Of a DNA stretch of 57,066 bases, positions 18,446 through 28,143 are shown piece after piece (within the stretch, counting starts at the first letter, position 1; every line of letters begins with the position of its first letter). Below the pieces are notes generated by a model. It did not search any database. It saw only the letters and a list, made by a program, of their open reading frames with translations, and was not told the origin of the DNA. The stretch spans positions 1-57,066 of the forward strand of contig WGNT01000002.1 in NCBI GenBank assembly GCA_016124425.1, in the 5' to 3' direction. Made by a program: the position numbers and the translations under genes. Origin of the DNA: Cytophagales bacterium. GTDB lineage: Bacteria > Bacteroidota > Bacteroidia > Cytophagales > Cyclobacteriaceae.

Positions 18446-19789
18446 TCAAAGGACCTTCTTTTGAAGATCCAACTGTATTTCCTCTAGCGATCGTCCCTTC
18501 GTTTCCGGCATTCGGGTGAGCACCCAGATCAACTGCAGGACCATCATCACAGCAAAAAAAGCAAAGATAGTTCCCGCCCCAAAGCTGTTGGCTACAAAAG
18601 GGAATACATTTGCAATTAAGGCGGCAAAAATCCAATGGGTAAAGGATCCTAAGGACTGACCGAACGCCCTTAATTCATTGGGGAAGATTTCCGAGATGAA
18701 CACCCAAATCACAGCCCCCTGTCCCACGGCATGGGATGCTACAAATCCAAACACAAAGAAAGGCAACCAATCGGGTTCTATTGCTCCGCCAAAATAACTA
18801 TACGCCATTAGCGAAAGGAAAAGAACATAGCCTAAGGATCCGATGATCATGAGCTTCTTGCGGCCTAGTTTGTCGATCAAAAACAGCCCCAACATCGTTG
18901 CTACCAAATTCATCAAGCCAATACCAATGGTGGACAATAGGGCGTCTTCCGTAGAAATTCCTGCCGATTCAAATATTCTTGGCGCAAAATAAATGATGGC
19001 ATTGATCCCTGATAGTTGGTTGAAAAACGCTATCAAAAAAGCCATCAGGCTGATCGTTCGGAACTTTGACCGAAAGAGCATGGATACCCCTACGTTGCCC
19101 TTGACGGTCTTTGCCTCTTCGATGGCAAGGTTGATGGCAGTCTCAACTCCCTCCGGATCCGTCCGGGTTAGAATTTCCCTTGCGGTGGCTATGTCCATTC
19201 GTTTTGCAATGAGCCAACGCGGACTTTTGGGTACTTTCACGATCAAAATACTGTAAATCAGGGCGGGGATGGCCTCCACCCCAAGCATCCATCGCCACGC
19301 TTCCTCCAGATTAGCTGTCCCTATTAGGTAGTTGGAAAGGTAGGCTACCAAAATCCCGAGCACAATGTTAAACTGATACAATGCGACCAACATGCCCCGA
19401 CGCTTTGCGGGTGCGATTTCGCTGATGTACATGGGGGCCACTACCGACGAGGCACCCACACCCAATCCGCCGATAAACCTAAAAACCATAAAAGTATTTA
19501 CATCATTAGCTAGGGCTGAACCCACCGCAGAAACCAGGTAAAAAACACCGATCCACAGAAGCGATGCCTTTCTCCCATATTTGTCAGCAGGAATCCCCCC
19601 AAATAGGGCCCCAATCACTGTTCCGTACAAGGCTATAGCTACAGCCAACCCGTGGCTCAAATCCGAAAGTTGCCAAAGCTGTTGAATATCCCTTTCTGCT
19701 CCGGAGATAACGGCCGTATCAAATCCAAATAAAAACCCACCCAAGGCTGCGGTGACGGATAGAAAAAGCACATAGTGTTTAGGTTGCAT
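18446..19789 (-). CDS. MFS sugar porter (fructan locus, distal)
   Basis: A 447-residue transporter of the sugar porter family with 12 membrane segments. Signatures are all present: GFLFGFDTAVISGA in helix 1, the loop motif GGIPADKYGRK near residues 64-74, RFIGGLGVGASSVVAPMYISEIAPAKRRG near 108-136, PKSPRWLI, FNQLSGINAIIYFAP in helix 7, DKLGRKK, and PETKGRSLEEIQ at the C-terminus. It probably imports a hexose by proton symport. Its gene follows the GH32 gene by 88 bases on the same strand, so fructose released by GH32 is the likely substrate. The protein is related to the second porter at 26623-27954. It is followed by a strong terminator. Confidence 0.94.
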   Translation of the reverse strand: MQPKHYVLFLSVTAALGGFLFGFDTAVISGAERDIQQLWQLSDLSHGLAVAIALYGTVIGALFGGIPADKYGRKASLLWIGVFYLVSAVGSALANDVNTFMVFRFIGGLGVGASSVVAPMYISEIAPAKRRGMLVALYQFNIVLGILVAYLSNYLIGTANLEEAWRWMLGVEAIPALIYSILIVKVPKSPRWLIAKRMDIATAREILTRTDPEGVETAINLAIEEAKTVKGNVGVSMLFRSKFRTISLMAFLIAFFNQLSGINAIIYFAPRIFESAGISTEDALLSTIGIGLMNLVATMLGLFLIDKLGRKKLMIIGSLGYVLFLSLMAYSYFGGAIEPDWLPFFVFGFVASHAVGQGAVIWVFISEIFPNELRAFGQSLGSFTHWIFAALIANVFPFVANSFGAGTIFAFFAVMMVLQLIWVLTRMPETKGRSLEEIQLDLQKKVL

Positions 19790-19877
19790 CGAAAATGTAT
19801 CTTTTAAAATGAGTGGTTATCTCCCCAAGTCGAATAGGCTTTCACACGGGTGAACCCAGTAGAGAATTGTAACGAGC

Positions 19878-21380
19878 TTACCAAATCGAGGCTAAGTAGT
19901 GTATTGTATTAGAGGAACCAAAGCCTTGTAGGTTCAGCTGGGTATAGGGTTCGGTAGGGAAAATAATTTCCGTCATTACCAATTCCCCGTCGTTGATAAA
20001 TACTTCAATCGACGACCGATCCAGAAAGATGTTGACGCTGTTAACATCATTGGACAGAATGGGCGCCTGATGAACCGATCCAAAGCCCTCCGAGAAATCA
20101 ATCTTTCCGGACTTGGAGCGGTCAATGGTCAGTTCGTCTCCCCTCTTGATAATTACCAGCCTGTCGCCCGCCGCATTACTAAATTCAACGGTAAACTCCT
20201 TTTCAGTTGGTTGTAATTCAAGTTCCACCAATTCCCCAGTTAACTTAATCTCCTTTTCCGAAAAAGACTTTGAACTGGTTATAATTTGCTCAAGTTCGGT
20301 AATTGGTGCGGAGGCAACGATAAAATCATTTTCCTGCTTCACCAATCGCAAAGACCGTGGTAGTGTCGTGGCGCTGCGCCATACCTCCGTAGGGACTACC
20401 GTAGCATACTGCCAGTTGCTCATCCACCCAATAAACAAGCGTCTCCCATCCGATTCGGGAACATTTGACCAAGTTACCCCGGCATAGTTGTCCGTGCCGT
20501 AATCAAGCCACTTAACGTCGCTGCTCTCTACCTGAAAGCTACTTCCGTCAAAATCGCCGATAAAATACTGCGTGGCAGATCCTCCGTTCGGTCCGCCCGG
20601 ATTGATGCTTACGAACAAAACCCATTTTTCTTCCCCATCAGCCGTAGTCAGCGGAAAAAGGTCCGGACATTCCCATACGCCACCGTATGCTGCCCAATCA
20701 GGGTTGAAATCGGACTCGAACGTCCAGTCTATGAGGTTTGGCGAGGAGTAGAAGCTGATTTTATCCTTTACCGCAAGGGTCATGATCCATTTTCCCTCAT
20801 CAGTGGCCGTTTCGACCCAAGATACTTTTGGATCTCTAAAATCCCGAATGCCCGGGTTCTCTAGGACGGGATTTCCGTCGTATTTTGTCCAGCTTCTCCC
20901 CTTATCCGTACTGTAGGCCATTCCCTGAGTTTGATAATCTACACGACCGGCTTTTTCACCTTCCGCGTCATGATAGGTATACAATGCGACCATCGCGGGC
21001 GCTTCTGCCGTTCCAAGCCCACTCGTGTTGTTAATATCCATGACCGAGGACCCTGAGAAGATGGTACCTAGACTGTCAGGCTCAAGGGCGATAGGCATAT
21101 GCTGCCAGTGAACAAGGTCCGTGGAAACGGCATGTCCCCAATGCATGGGTCCCCACACGTTGCTGTTGGGATGGTGCTGGTAAAACAGGTGGTACTCCCC
21201 ATCATAATACACCATTCCATTTGGATCGTTCATCCAGTTTGTAGGCGGTGTAAAATGGAATTGCGGCCTGTAAGTTTCATTGAACTCAGGTTCGGTTTCT
21301 GTTATTACCGTAGGTTCTTTCGCGCAGGCTATAGCGAGCAGAAGTGCCGGGATAGCCAAGAAATGTGTTGTTATTTTCAT
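19878..21380 (-). CDS. GH32 fructan beta-fructosidase/levanase, lipoprotein
   Basis: A 500-residue glycoside hydrolase of family 32. The signal peptide ends in the lipobox LAIAC, so the enzyme should be membrane-anchored outside the cytoplasm. The catalytic residues are all visible: the nucleophile Asp52 in WMNDPNG, the transition-state stabiliser Asp183 in FRDPK, and the acid/base Glu237 in ECPDL. After the five-blade propeller (to about residue 340) a C-terminal beta-sandwich ends in SIEVFINDGELVMTEIIFP. The enzyme would release fructose from levan, inulin or sucrose. It is preceded by a terminator and a 270-base gap, so it is probably transcribed separately from susCD, possibly together with the downstream MFS porter. 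Confidence 0.96.
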   Translation of the reverse strand: MKITTHFLAIPALLLAIACAKEPTVITETEPEFNETYRPQFHFTPPTNWMNDPNGMVYYDGEYHLFYQHHPNSNVWGPMHWGHAVSTDLVHWQHMPIALEPDSLGTIFSGSSVMDINNTSGLGTAEAPAMVALYTYHDAEGEKAGRVDYQTQGMAYSTDKGRSWTKYDGNPVLENPGIRDFRDPKVSWVETATDEGKWIMTLAVKDKISFYSSPNLIDWTFESDFNPDWAAYGGVWECPDLFPLTTADGEEKWVLFVSINPGGPNGGSATQYFIGDFDGSSFQVESSDVKWLDYGTDNYAGVTWSNVPESDGRRLFIGWMSNWQYATVVPTEVWRSATTLPRSLRLVKQENDFIVASAPITELEQIITSSKSFSEKEIKLTGELVELELQPTEKEFTVEFSNAAGDRLVIIKRGDELTIDRSKSGKIDFSEGFGSVHQAPILSNDVNSVNIFLDRSSIEVFINDGELVMTEIIFPTEPYTQLNLQGFGSSNTIHYLASIW

Positions 21381-21606
21381 AAGATTATTATTTGCTAGTT
21401 AGATGCATAACTTGTCCGAATTTATTGGAGCAGCCTGTCCGACCAGAAAAGGGAGAGTCTCCTACTTGTCTGCTGACAAGATAATAGATAGTCAACCCCT
21501 TGCTTGATGCTTTCTTTTGGCTCCATGTCATAAGTTGCTAGTTGGATTTGTACAGATGATGGGCTTTCGCTAGCATTAAGCGCCGCTACCGTTCTCCTAG
21601 TATATC

Positions 21607-21642
21607 AAAAAATCAGCTGCCTTAAAAGCAGGCAGCTGATTT
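21607..21642 (-). terminator. Rho-independent terminator of the fructan susCD operon
   Basis: A perfect 13-base stem, AAATCAGCTGCCT (21610-21622) with AGGCAGCTGATTT (21630-21642), is followed on the minus strand by TTTTTTG. It lies seven bases after the susD stop. Bases 21381-21606, between this and the GH32 start, hold no gene; a short dyad CTTGTC-tgct-GACAAG sits at 21465-21480. Confidence 0.88.
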
Positions 21643-21649
21643 AATGGCA

Positions 21650-23392
21650 TCAATAGCCGGGGTTTTGCTTGTATACGCCCTTTGAAAAGTCGATTTCACG
21701 TTGGGGAATCGGGTAATATTCATCCCGTCCGGCAGTAAACCTTGCGTTGGCTAGAAAATCCCGCTTCACCCGCTCTTTGACGAGGTAGGCATTCAGGACT
21801 TCCTCCGCCTCCCCCCAGCGTACTAAATCAAAGAACCTGCTTCCTTCCATGGCAAATTCCATTCTTCGTTCGAATTTCAGCGCTTTCCATGCGAACTCCT
21901 TGCTCGGAAAGGATTCGTAAGGCGCTACGCGGTAAATATCTGTCGCACCTGCTGCTACGGGCCGCTGTGTACTCGCTGCGGCACGCTCCCGGACTTCGTT
22001 TATCAAAGGAAGGGCTTCATTCCAGCGGTTTAGCTGTATCAAGGCCTCTGCTTTGAAAAGCAGTATATCTGCATAACGGATAAAATCGATGTTTTTAGAC
22101 GTACCGATAAAAGGTCCCTCCTTGACATAGCACGAGCAATCCGGCGCCTGCTGTTCCTTCATGTTGCCAAAATAGCCATATACCCCCGGATCCCTTGCCC
22201 AGCTGAAATTATATACCATATCCCCAGGCTGATTTACGGTGTTTCTGTATTTAAAAGGCCTACCAGGGATTCCTACTGTATGGTCAATCCTGGGATCTAC
22301 GGTAAGGCCGGCGGCAGGTGTCACGGTTCCGTCAGGTCCTACTGCATTGAATATGTCCTGATCATTGAAACTATCCAACAGGGGCAAGCCATCGGCATTC
22401 GTCCTAAAGGCATTTACCATATTCTGACTTGCCAAGTGAAACCCGCAACAGCCGTAAAGACCTGTCCCGTGGGGGGAATTAAGGCCGGTCACATAACTCA
22501 CTCTACTAACGACCGTCCCGTCATTGATCGAAAATTGAACCGCCCAGATTGATTCGGGACCATTGTCAAATCCGTCAAGAAAATTGTTCCCAAAATCGGG
22601 TTCCAAAGCACCGGTGACCTCATCGGCGTACTGAATGACTTCTTCCAATCTTGATGGATTAATAGAGACAACCTGATGCTGGTCATTTTGCTCATACGCT
22701 TGGTAAAGCCGAAGTTTTGCCAAATAGGCGGCAGCGGCATTTCTGTCCGCTCGTCCTACCTCTGCCTGCGACTGCGGCAGGTTATTGTAGGCAAAGAGAA
22801 AGTCATCCGCAATTTTGTTCCAAAGTTCATCATTGGGTACATCATTGGTGACCTGGGCAATTTCCTCTTGGGTCAAGCCCTCGACGATATAAGGAATCTT
22901 CTTAAAGAGCAGCTTCAGCATGAAATGGGAATGCCCACGAAGAAACCGAAGCTCCGCCTGACGCAGCGTTTTGTTCTCATATTCCTCTGCGGGGATCTCA
23001 TTAATTACCGTGAGGGCAAAGTTCGCTCTAGAGATAGCTTTGTAGTAGTTTGTCCAAGTACGGGGAGCCATAAAATCCCCTTGATCGGGAATAGTAAGGT
23101 TGTATTGCTCATATCTATCGACCACATCAACATCACTACGGCCGCCGCCGCCCTTGTAGGCGTCATCAGACCGAACGCTACCATATACCCACTGCGAGGT
23201 CAACGGCCCTATCATTTCATCATTGCCAATACCGGCATAAGCCGCTATGACTAGCCCCTCCGCGTTACCGGGAGTGGCTACATTCTCGCTGGACAATACA
23301 CCTCTAGGTTCATATTCCAAGAAGTCCCCGGAACATGCCCCAAAAATCAGGGATGCCAAACTAATGACTAAATATTTATTATAGCTTTTCAT
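21650..23392 (-). CDS. SusD/RagB-like glycan-binding lipoprotein (fructan locus)
   Basis: A 580-residue SusD-family lipoprotein. I place the start at the ATG at 23392 (MKSYNKYLVIS); the longer frame opens with TTG. The lipobox is IFGAC. The N-terminal SusD region (FLEYEPRGVLSSEN) and the RagB motif toward the C-terminus (FIRYADILLFKAEALIQL, about residues 460-478; FAWKALKFERRMEFAMEGSRFFDLVRW near 515-541, cut here as ERRMEFAMEGSRFFDLVRW) are classic. It would bind fructan chains at the surface and hand oligomers to its SusC partner. It starts 12 bases after the susC stop and is followed by a strong terminator. Confidence 0.96.
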   Translation of the reverse strand: MKSYNKYLVISLASLIFGACSGDFLEYEPRGVLSSENVATPGNAEGLVIAAYAGIGNDEMIGPLTSQWVYGSVRSDDAYKGGGGRSDVDVVDRYEQYNLTIPDQGDFMAPRTWTNYYKAISRANFALTVINEIPAEEYENKTLRQAELRFLRGHSHFMLKLLFKKIPYIVEGLTQEEIAQVTNDVPNDELWNKIADDFLFAYNNLPQSQAEVGRADRNAAAAYLAKLRLYQAYEQNDQHQVVSINPSRLEEVIQYADEVTGALEPDFGNNFLDGFDNGPESIWAVQFSINDGTVVSRVSYVTGLNSPHGTGLYGCCGFHLASQNMVNAFRTNADGLPLLDSFNDQDIFNAVGPDGTVTPAAGLTVDPRIDHTVGIPGRPFKYRNTVNQPGDMVYNFSWARDPGVYGYFGNMKEQQAPDCSCYVKEGPFIGTSKNIDFIRYADILLFKAEALIQLNRWNEALPLINEVRERAAASTQRPVAAGATDIYRVAPYESFPSKEFAWKALKFERRMEFAMEGSRFFDLVRWGEAEEVLNAYLVKERVKRDFLANARFTAGRDEYYPIPQREIDFSKGVYKQNPGY

Positions 23393-23404
23393 GATTTTCA
23401 ATGC

Positions 23405-26400
23405 TTAGAAATTTGCGTTAAGTCCGATAGAAAACACGGTAGGTACAGGTATTCTGTTTACGTCTGTACGCTCCGGATCAGAGCCGATGTAATTCTTCGG
23501 TGTAAACCAGATGAGGTTTTCTCCTTGAAAATACGCCCTGATATTGCTCACTCCTGCCCATCTTTCCAGAAGCGCCTCTGGAAGCGTATACCCAAACTGT
23601 AAGTTTCTGATCTTAAAATAAGAGTTATTCCTAAACAGATAGTCAGAGGTTTGGGTATCATTGAACGCCAGGGACAGTGAAGGGATTTCCGTATCCGTAT
23701 TATCCGGAGTCCAGGCGTTCAGCACGCCAAGCCCCGCATTTTCCCTTCCCTGCACAAAATTGTTCCAGAAAATATAGGGATCTAAGCCTACCCTTCCGGC
23801 CACCCCGGATCCAAAAATGGAGAAGTCTAGGTTTTTATAGTTTAGATTGACGCCCAACCCATACTCGAGTGCTGGAAGCGTATTTCCAATAAAATCCCTG
23901 TCATCAGCATCGATGACGCCGTCATTGTTAAGATCCATAAAGCGGATTCCCCCTGGCCTTGCCCCTACTTGGGTAGGGCTGGAGTTCACCTCTTCTTGGC
24001 TCTGGAATAATCCGTCAGCCTTAAATCCGAAGATGGAAAACTGGGACTGACCGATGATGGAATTTGCCGCAGTGCCGGGGAACGCCGCCCGTACTTCTTC
24101 CGGAAGGAAGGTGATCTTGTCCTGAAACGCGCCAAAGTTGGTATTTACCGTTACATTCAGTCCGTTATTCAACGATTTGGTATAGCCCAAAGACAGTTCC
24201 CATCCGCGTGTTGATGTAGAGGCGCCATTTAGTACGCGCTGCTGTCCTTCGCCTATCACTGAGGCAATCGGTGGTCTTGTTAGGATATCTGTCGTATTCC
24301 TAGAAAAGAAGTCAAATGATCCGAAAACCGCATAATTGAACAGGCTAAAATCCATGCCTAGATTCCACTCTTTGGTGGTCTCCCACTTAAGGTTGGGATT
24401 TTCCGCCTGAATGGAAACGAAACCGGAAGGCAAGTTGCCCGTACCGTTGCCATTAATATCATAGGCGGTACCTACGTTATAGTAGATCTCAAAAAATCCG
24501 GGGACAAACTGGACCTGATTTGGGCCATAACGGGATTCATAGAGACCGAATCGCGCAAGGTCACCGATTTCCTGATTGCCTACCTCCCCGTAGCCTGCGC
24601 GGAATTTCAGATCGGACACAGCCGAAAGATTCTCCATAAACGCCTCTTCACTGACCCTCCATCCTACTGTCGCGGCTGGAAAAACACCGTACCTAAAGTT
24701 GCGGCCGAATCGGGAAGAACCGTCTCTACGGATGGTAAAGGAGGTTAGGTACTTGTCTTTGTAGGCATAGTTGAGTTTACCAAACTGGGACAGCAAACGA
24801 CTGCCTGTAGCGCTTCCGGTATTCGTTCTTGCTCCGGTAGCCGCATCGAGGACGAAGTAAGACTCTGTTTCTACAGCAAAGCCGTTGGCAATCGAAACAA
24901 TACTCGAAAAATCATCCTTTATGGATTCCGTACCCAAAAGTGCTTCAAAGCGGTGATCTCCCTTCTCCAACCGGTAATTCAGCGTATTGGAAAATACCAA
25001 ACTGGAGAATTCGTTTGTATCGTGGATCAGCCGGTTGTTGTTTCTTGTAATAAATCCGTTGTTGACCCTAGGTTCTATATCCTTTCGGTGAAAATCATTA
25101 AAGTCAATCCCTATGCTGGTGCGGAACAACAAATTTTCAAGGATATTCCATTCGGCGAAGACATTTCCGTAGAGGTTGTTTCTTCTGGTATTGTCCCACC
25201 TGTTGAGGTATTGCATCAGGACGGGGTTGTTTCTATCCGAATATCCTGCACCCAAGGGGCCGGCAAATTCACCGTTTCTGTCTCTCAATGGAATGGTCGG
25301 AGCCAAGGTGATGGCAAGACCGGGTGTTGGCGCACTTCCCACGTCTGGTGTGGCCAGTGTTTCGTTGGACGTGGAAAACTGTGAGTTGATGCCCAATTTT
25401 ACCTTGTCCTTAAACAAATAGGTATTGGCGTTGATCCTTCCTGTGTACCTTTCGAAATCCGTATACTTAAGAATACCGGTGTTTTTGAAATGCCCCAAGT
25501 TGATCATCAACGATGACTTTTCCGAATTGGTGGCCACTGTTACCTCATTGTTGAAAACATATCCTGTCTTGTAGGTTTCATCTTGCCAGTCGGTATCTCC
25601 AGCAGGCACGTCTTGGTTGCCTCCTACGAAGGGCCTTACGGTCACGCTGTTGAGAACCGGATTGCTGTAATTACCGTTCCAGTCAAAGTTATAGATTTCT
25701 CCATATCCGCCGGTTGGATCAGCGCCGTCATTTACGGAAGCCCTCCATAGGGCCTCCCCTCTTTGTACAGCATTCAGCATGTCATAGCGCTGCCTTCTTT
25801 CAGAGAGTACAGACACGTTTGAGTTTATGGTGACTGTAAGCCTGTCCGCTCCGGAAGAACGGTTTTTTGTCGTGACCACAATGACTCCGTTGGCGGCCCT
25901 TGAACCGTAAATGGAAGAGGCCGAAGCATCTTTAAGCACCTGCACAGATTCAATTGCCTCCGGATTAAGGCTGGCGAATACCTCCTGCCGCTTTGTGGGT
26001 ACACCGTCGATTACGTAGAGGGGGTCATTGTTGCCTAAGGTGGATATACCTCGGATCAATACGCGGCTGTTGAGACCAGAGGGATCTCCAGACTTCTCCA
26101 CAAGCAAGCCAGGTACCCTTCCCTGCAGGGCCTGCATGGGGTTACCGGAACTCATGCTTTGTCCTTGAATCGGTGCAAGGTCCACAGCAACAATGGCACC
26201 TGTCATATCGCCCTTTCGTTGGGTTCCATAACCGACGACAACGACTGCGTCCATTTCGGAAACATCTTCCATGAGGGTTACATCAACGATGCTTCTGGCA
26301 CCGACCGTTTCAGTTGCGGTTTGGAAGCCCACAAAAGAGAAGACGAGAACATCGTCACCTGTCGCCTCGACAGCATACTTGCCATCGATATCCGTTACGG

Positions 26401-26551
26401 TGCCTTGGCTAGACCCCCGCAACAATACGGTAACCCCCGGGATACCTGTTGCAGATGCATCCACAACGGTGCCCGTTACGGTCCGTTGTTGGGCAAAGAC
26501 AGGTATGGCAATCATGATTGCCAGGGTTAAAAGTAAAAGTTGTTTTTTCAT
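23405..26551 (-). CDS. SusC/RagA-type TonB-dependent transporter (fructan locus)
   Basis: A 1048-residue outer-membrane oligosaccharide importer. Signal peptide 1-20 (IPVFAQQ), carboxypeptidase-like domain (TVTGTVVDASATGIPGVTV, about 24-100), SusC box VVVGYGTQRKGDMTGAIV near residues 105-122, plug motifs QGRVPGLLVEKSGDPSG, IRGISTLGNNDPLYVIDGVP and LKDASASSIYGSRAANGVI (about 145-225), then the beta barrel ending in GLNANF. It sits between the MFS porter gene (71 bases upstream) and susD (12 bases downstream), suggesting an MFS-susC-susD transcript. The link to fructan is drawn from the neighbouring GH32 and sensor genes. Confidence 0.96.
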   Translation of the reverse strand: MKKQLLLLTLAIMIAIPVFAQQRTVTGTVVDASATGIPGVTVLLRGSSQGTVTDIDGKYAVEATGDDVLVFSFVGFQTATETVGARSIVDVTLMEDVSEMDAVVVVGYGTQRKGDMTGAIVAVDLAPIQGQSMSSGNPMQALQGRVPGLLVEKSGDPSGLNSRVLIRGISTLGNNDPLYVIDGVPTKRQEVFASLNPEAIESVQVLKDASASSIYGSRAANGVIVVTTKNRSSGADRLTVTINSNVSVLSERRQRYDMLNAVQRGEALWRASVNDGADPTGGYGEIYNFDWNGNYSNPVLNSVTVRPFVGGNQDVPAGDTDWQDETYKTGYVFNNEVTVATNSEKSSLMINLGHFKNTGILKYTDFERYTGRINANTYLFKDKVKLGINSQFSTSNETLATPDVGSAPTPGLAITLAPTIPLRDRNGEFAGPLGAGYSDRNNPVLMQYLNRWDNTRRNNLYGNVFAEWNILENLLFRTSIGIDFNDFHRKDIEPRVNNGFITRNNNRLIHDTNEFSSLVFSNTLNYRLEKGDHRFEALLGTESIKDDFSSIVSIANGFAVETESYFVLDAATGARTNTGSATGSRLLSQFGKLNYAYKDKYLTSFTIRRDGSSRFGRNFRYGVFPAATVGWRVSEEAFMENLSAVSDLKFRAGYGEVGNQEIGDLARFGLYESRYGPNQVQFVPGFFEIYYNVGTAYDINGNGTGNLPSGFVSIQAENPNLKWETTKEWNLGMDFSLFNYAVFGSFDFFSRNTTDILTRPPIASVIGEGQQRVLNGASTSTRGWELSLGYTKSLNNGLNVTVNTNFGAFQDKITFLPEEVRAAFPGTAANSIIGQSQFSIFGFKADGLFQSQEEVNSSPTQVGARPGGIRFMDLNNDGVIDADDRDFIGNTLPALEYGLGVNLNYKNLDFSIFGSGVAGRVGLDPYIFWNNFVQGRENAGLGVLNAWTPDNTDTEIPSLSLAFNDTQTSDYLFRNNSYFKIRNLQFGYTLPEALLERWAGVSNIRAYFQGENLIWFTPKNYIGSDPERTDVNRIPVPTVFSIGLNANF

Positions 26552-26622
26552 ACGTTTAAGGTTTATTAGTTATTGAATGTATTTGATCAGTAATGGGAAT
26601 TGGTTTTTTCATACGGGATCTG

Positions 26623-27954
26623 TTATTTATGAAGTTGAGATTGAAGACGCATGGTTTCCAAGGGTATCCCCTTGGTTTCGGGCATCAAAAAGATTACCCA
26701 GAGAAACTGTATCCCCATCCCGCATAGGAATAGGGCGAATATCTGCCAGACGGGAATAGATGCAATCAGATAAGGGCCGACAAGCGTAATGATTGCCGCC
26801 ATTCCCCAGTGAATACCTGCCCCAAAAGACTGCCCCTTTGCCCTAAGTCTATTGGGGAAAATTTCCGCAACAAATACCCAAAGCACACTCCCTTGACCAA
26901 CGGCATGCGCAGCGATAAACAAAAGGAATCCAATCAGTGAGAAGCCGGGGGAGGAAAGGGTATAAAAGCCATAACTAATCATAGACAGGCTCAGTAGGTA
27001 GCCGAAAGATCCGATCAGCATCAGGTGCTTTCTGCCCATTTTGTCTATCAACGAAATCCCCCATATTGTAAAAATCAAATTGGTACCGCCAATAAACACC
27101 GTTCCCAGAAGTGACTCCTCAGTTGCAAAGCCTGCTTTTTCCATAATTTCGGGAGCGTAATACAATACAAAGTTTATTCCCGATACCTGATTGAAAAAGG
27201 CCATAAAAAAAGCGAGCGAAAAGGCATATTTTGCTTTACGGCCGGAGGATTGGCCCGATTCCGAGTCGAGTTGCTCTGTCTCGATGTTCTGAAGGATCTG
27301 CCGTGGGCTGCTACTTCCGCCATCAAAGATGCGGGTTAATATGGCAAGCCCTTTCTCTACCTGATTCTTGTTGATGATCAGCCAGCGCGGACTTTCGGGA
27401 ATAAAGCTGACAAGCACCAAGAAGAGCAGCGCCGGAATGGCTTCTACCCCCAACATAAACCGCCAGTCATTGCTTCCGCCAACACCGGTAAGAAAGTAAT
27501 TGGACAGGTAAGCAGCTAAGATTCCGACAACGATATTGATCTGAAATAAACCTACCAGTTTGCCCCTATATTGGTAGGGCGCTATTTCGGTGATGTAGGT
27601 GGGCGCGGCAATGGTCGCCGTCCCTATAGCCAGCCCTCCTAAAAACCGGTAGACAGAGAATATGTAGGGATCTGTTGCCAGGGCAGTGCCGATGGCTGAT
27701 ACAAAGTAGAGTACGCCAATCCAAAAAAGGGTATTTTTTCTTCCGATTCGGTCACAGGGAATGCTTCCTAATACAGCACCAAGTAGCGTTCCCCATAAGG
27801 CAACACTCATTATCGTAAGGCCATGAAACCATTCCGAATTTTTCCATAGCTCCTTGATGGGCAGGTTCGCCCCGGAGATTACTACCGTGTCGAACCCAAA
27901 TAGGAATCCGCTTAAGGAAGCAATGATGGAATAATATATCGTTTTGTGGCTCAT
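26623..27954 (-). CDS. MFS sugar porter (fructan locus, promoter-proximal)
   Basis: A 443-residue sugar porter with 12 membrane segments and all family motifs: GFLFGFDTVVISGA, GSIPCDRIGRK, RFLGGLAIGTATIAAPTYITEIAPYQYRG, PESPRWLI, FNQVSGINFVLYYAPEIMEKAG, DKMGRK and PETKGIPLETM at the end. It is the first gene after the hybrid sensor and lies directly upstream of susC, so it is likely co-expressed with susCD and takes fructose across the inner membrane. The locus therefore has two paralogous porters and no fructokinase; phosphorylation must be encoded elsewhere. Confidence 0.94.
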   Translation of the reverse strand: MSHKTIYYSIIASLSGFLFGFDTVVISGANLPIKELWKNSEWFHGLTIMSVALWGTLLGAVLGSIPCDRIGRKNTLFWIGVLYFVSAIGTALATDPYIFSVYRFLGGLAIGTATIAAPTYITEIAPYQYRGKLVGLFQINIVVGILAAYLSNYFLTGVGGSNDWRFMLGVEAIPALLFLVLVSFIPESPRWLIINKNQVEKGLAILTRIFDGGSSSPRQILQNIETEQLDSESGQSSGRKAKYAFSLAFFMAFFNQVSGINFVLYYAPEIMEKAGFATEESLLGTVFIGGTNLIFTIWGISLIDKMGRKHLMLIGSFGYLLSLSMISYGFYTLSSPGFSLIGFLLFIAAHAVGQGSVLWVFVAEIFPNRLRAKGQSFGAGIHWGMAAIITLVGPYLIASIPVWQIFALFLCGMGIQFLWVIFLMPETKGIPLETMRLQSQLHK

Positions 27955-28143
27955 GGTCTATTGTTGCCACTAAACTAGACCCCAGAAAAACGATTACTTT
28001 TTAAATCCGTACCTAAAATTTACAAAAATGATTGGAAGGGGAAATCAGTAAAAAAATCATCTTGATAAACTCCTTTATAGCATAATAAGCCTATGAATTC
28101 ATTTTTGACACTTTCAATAGCGTTCCAGACTTTCAAAAATGTG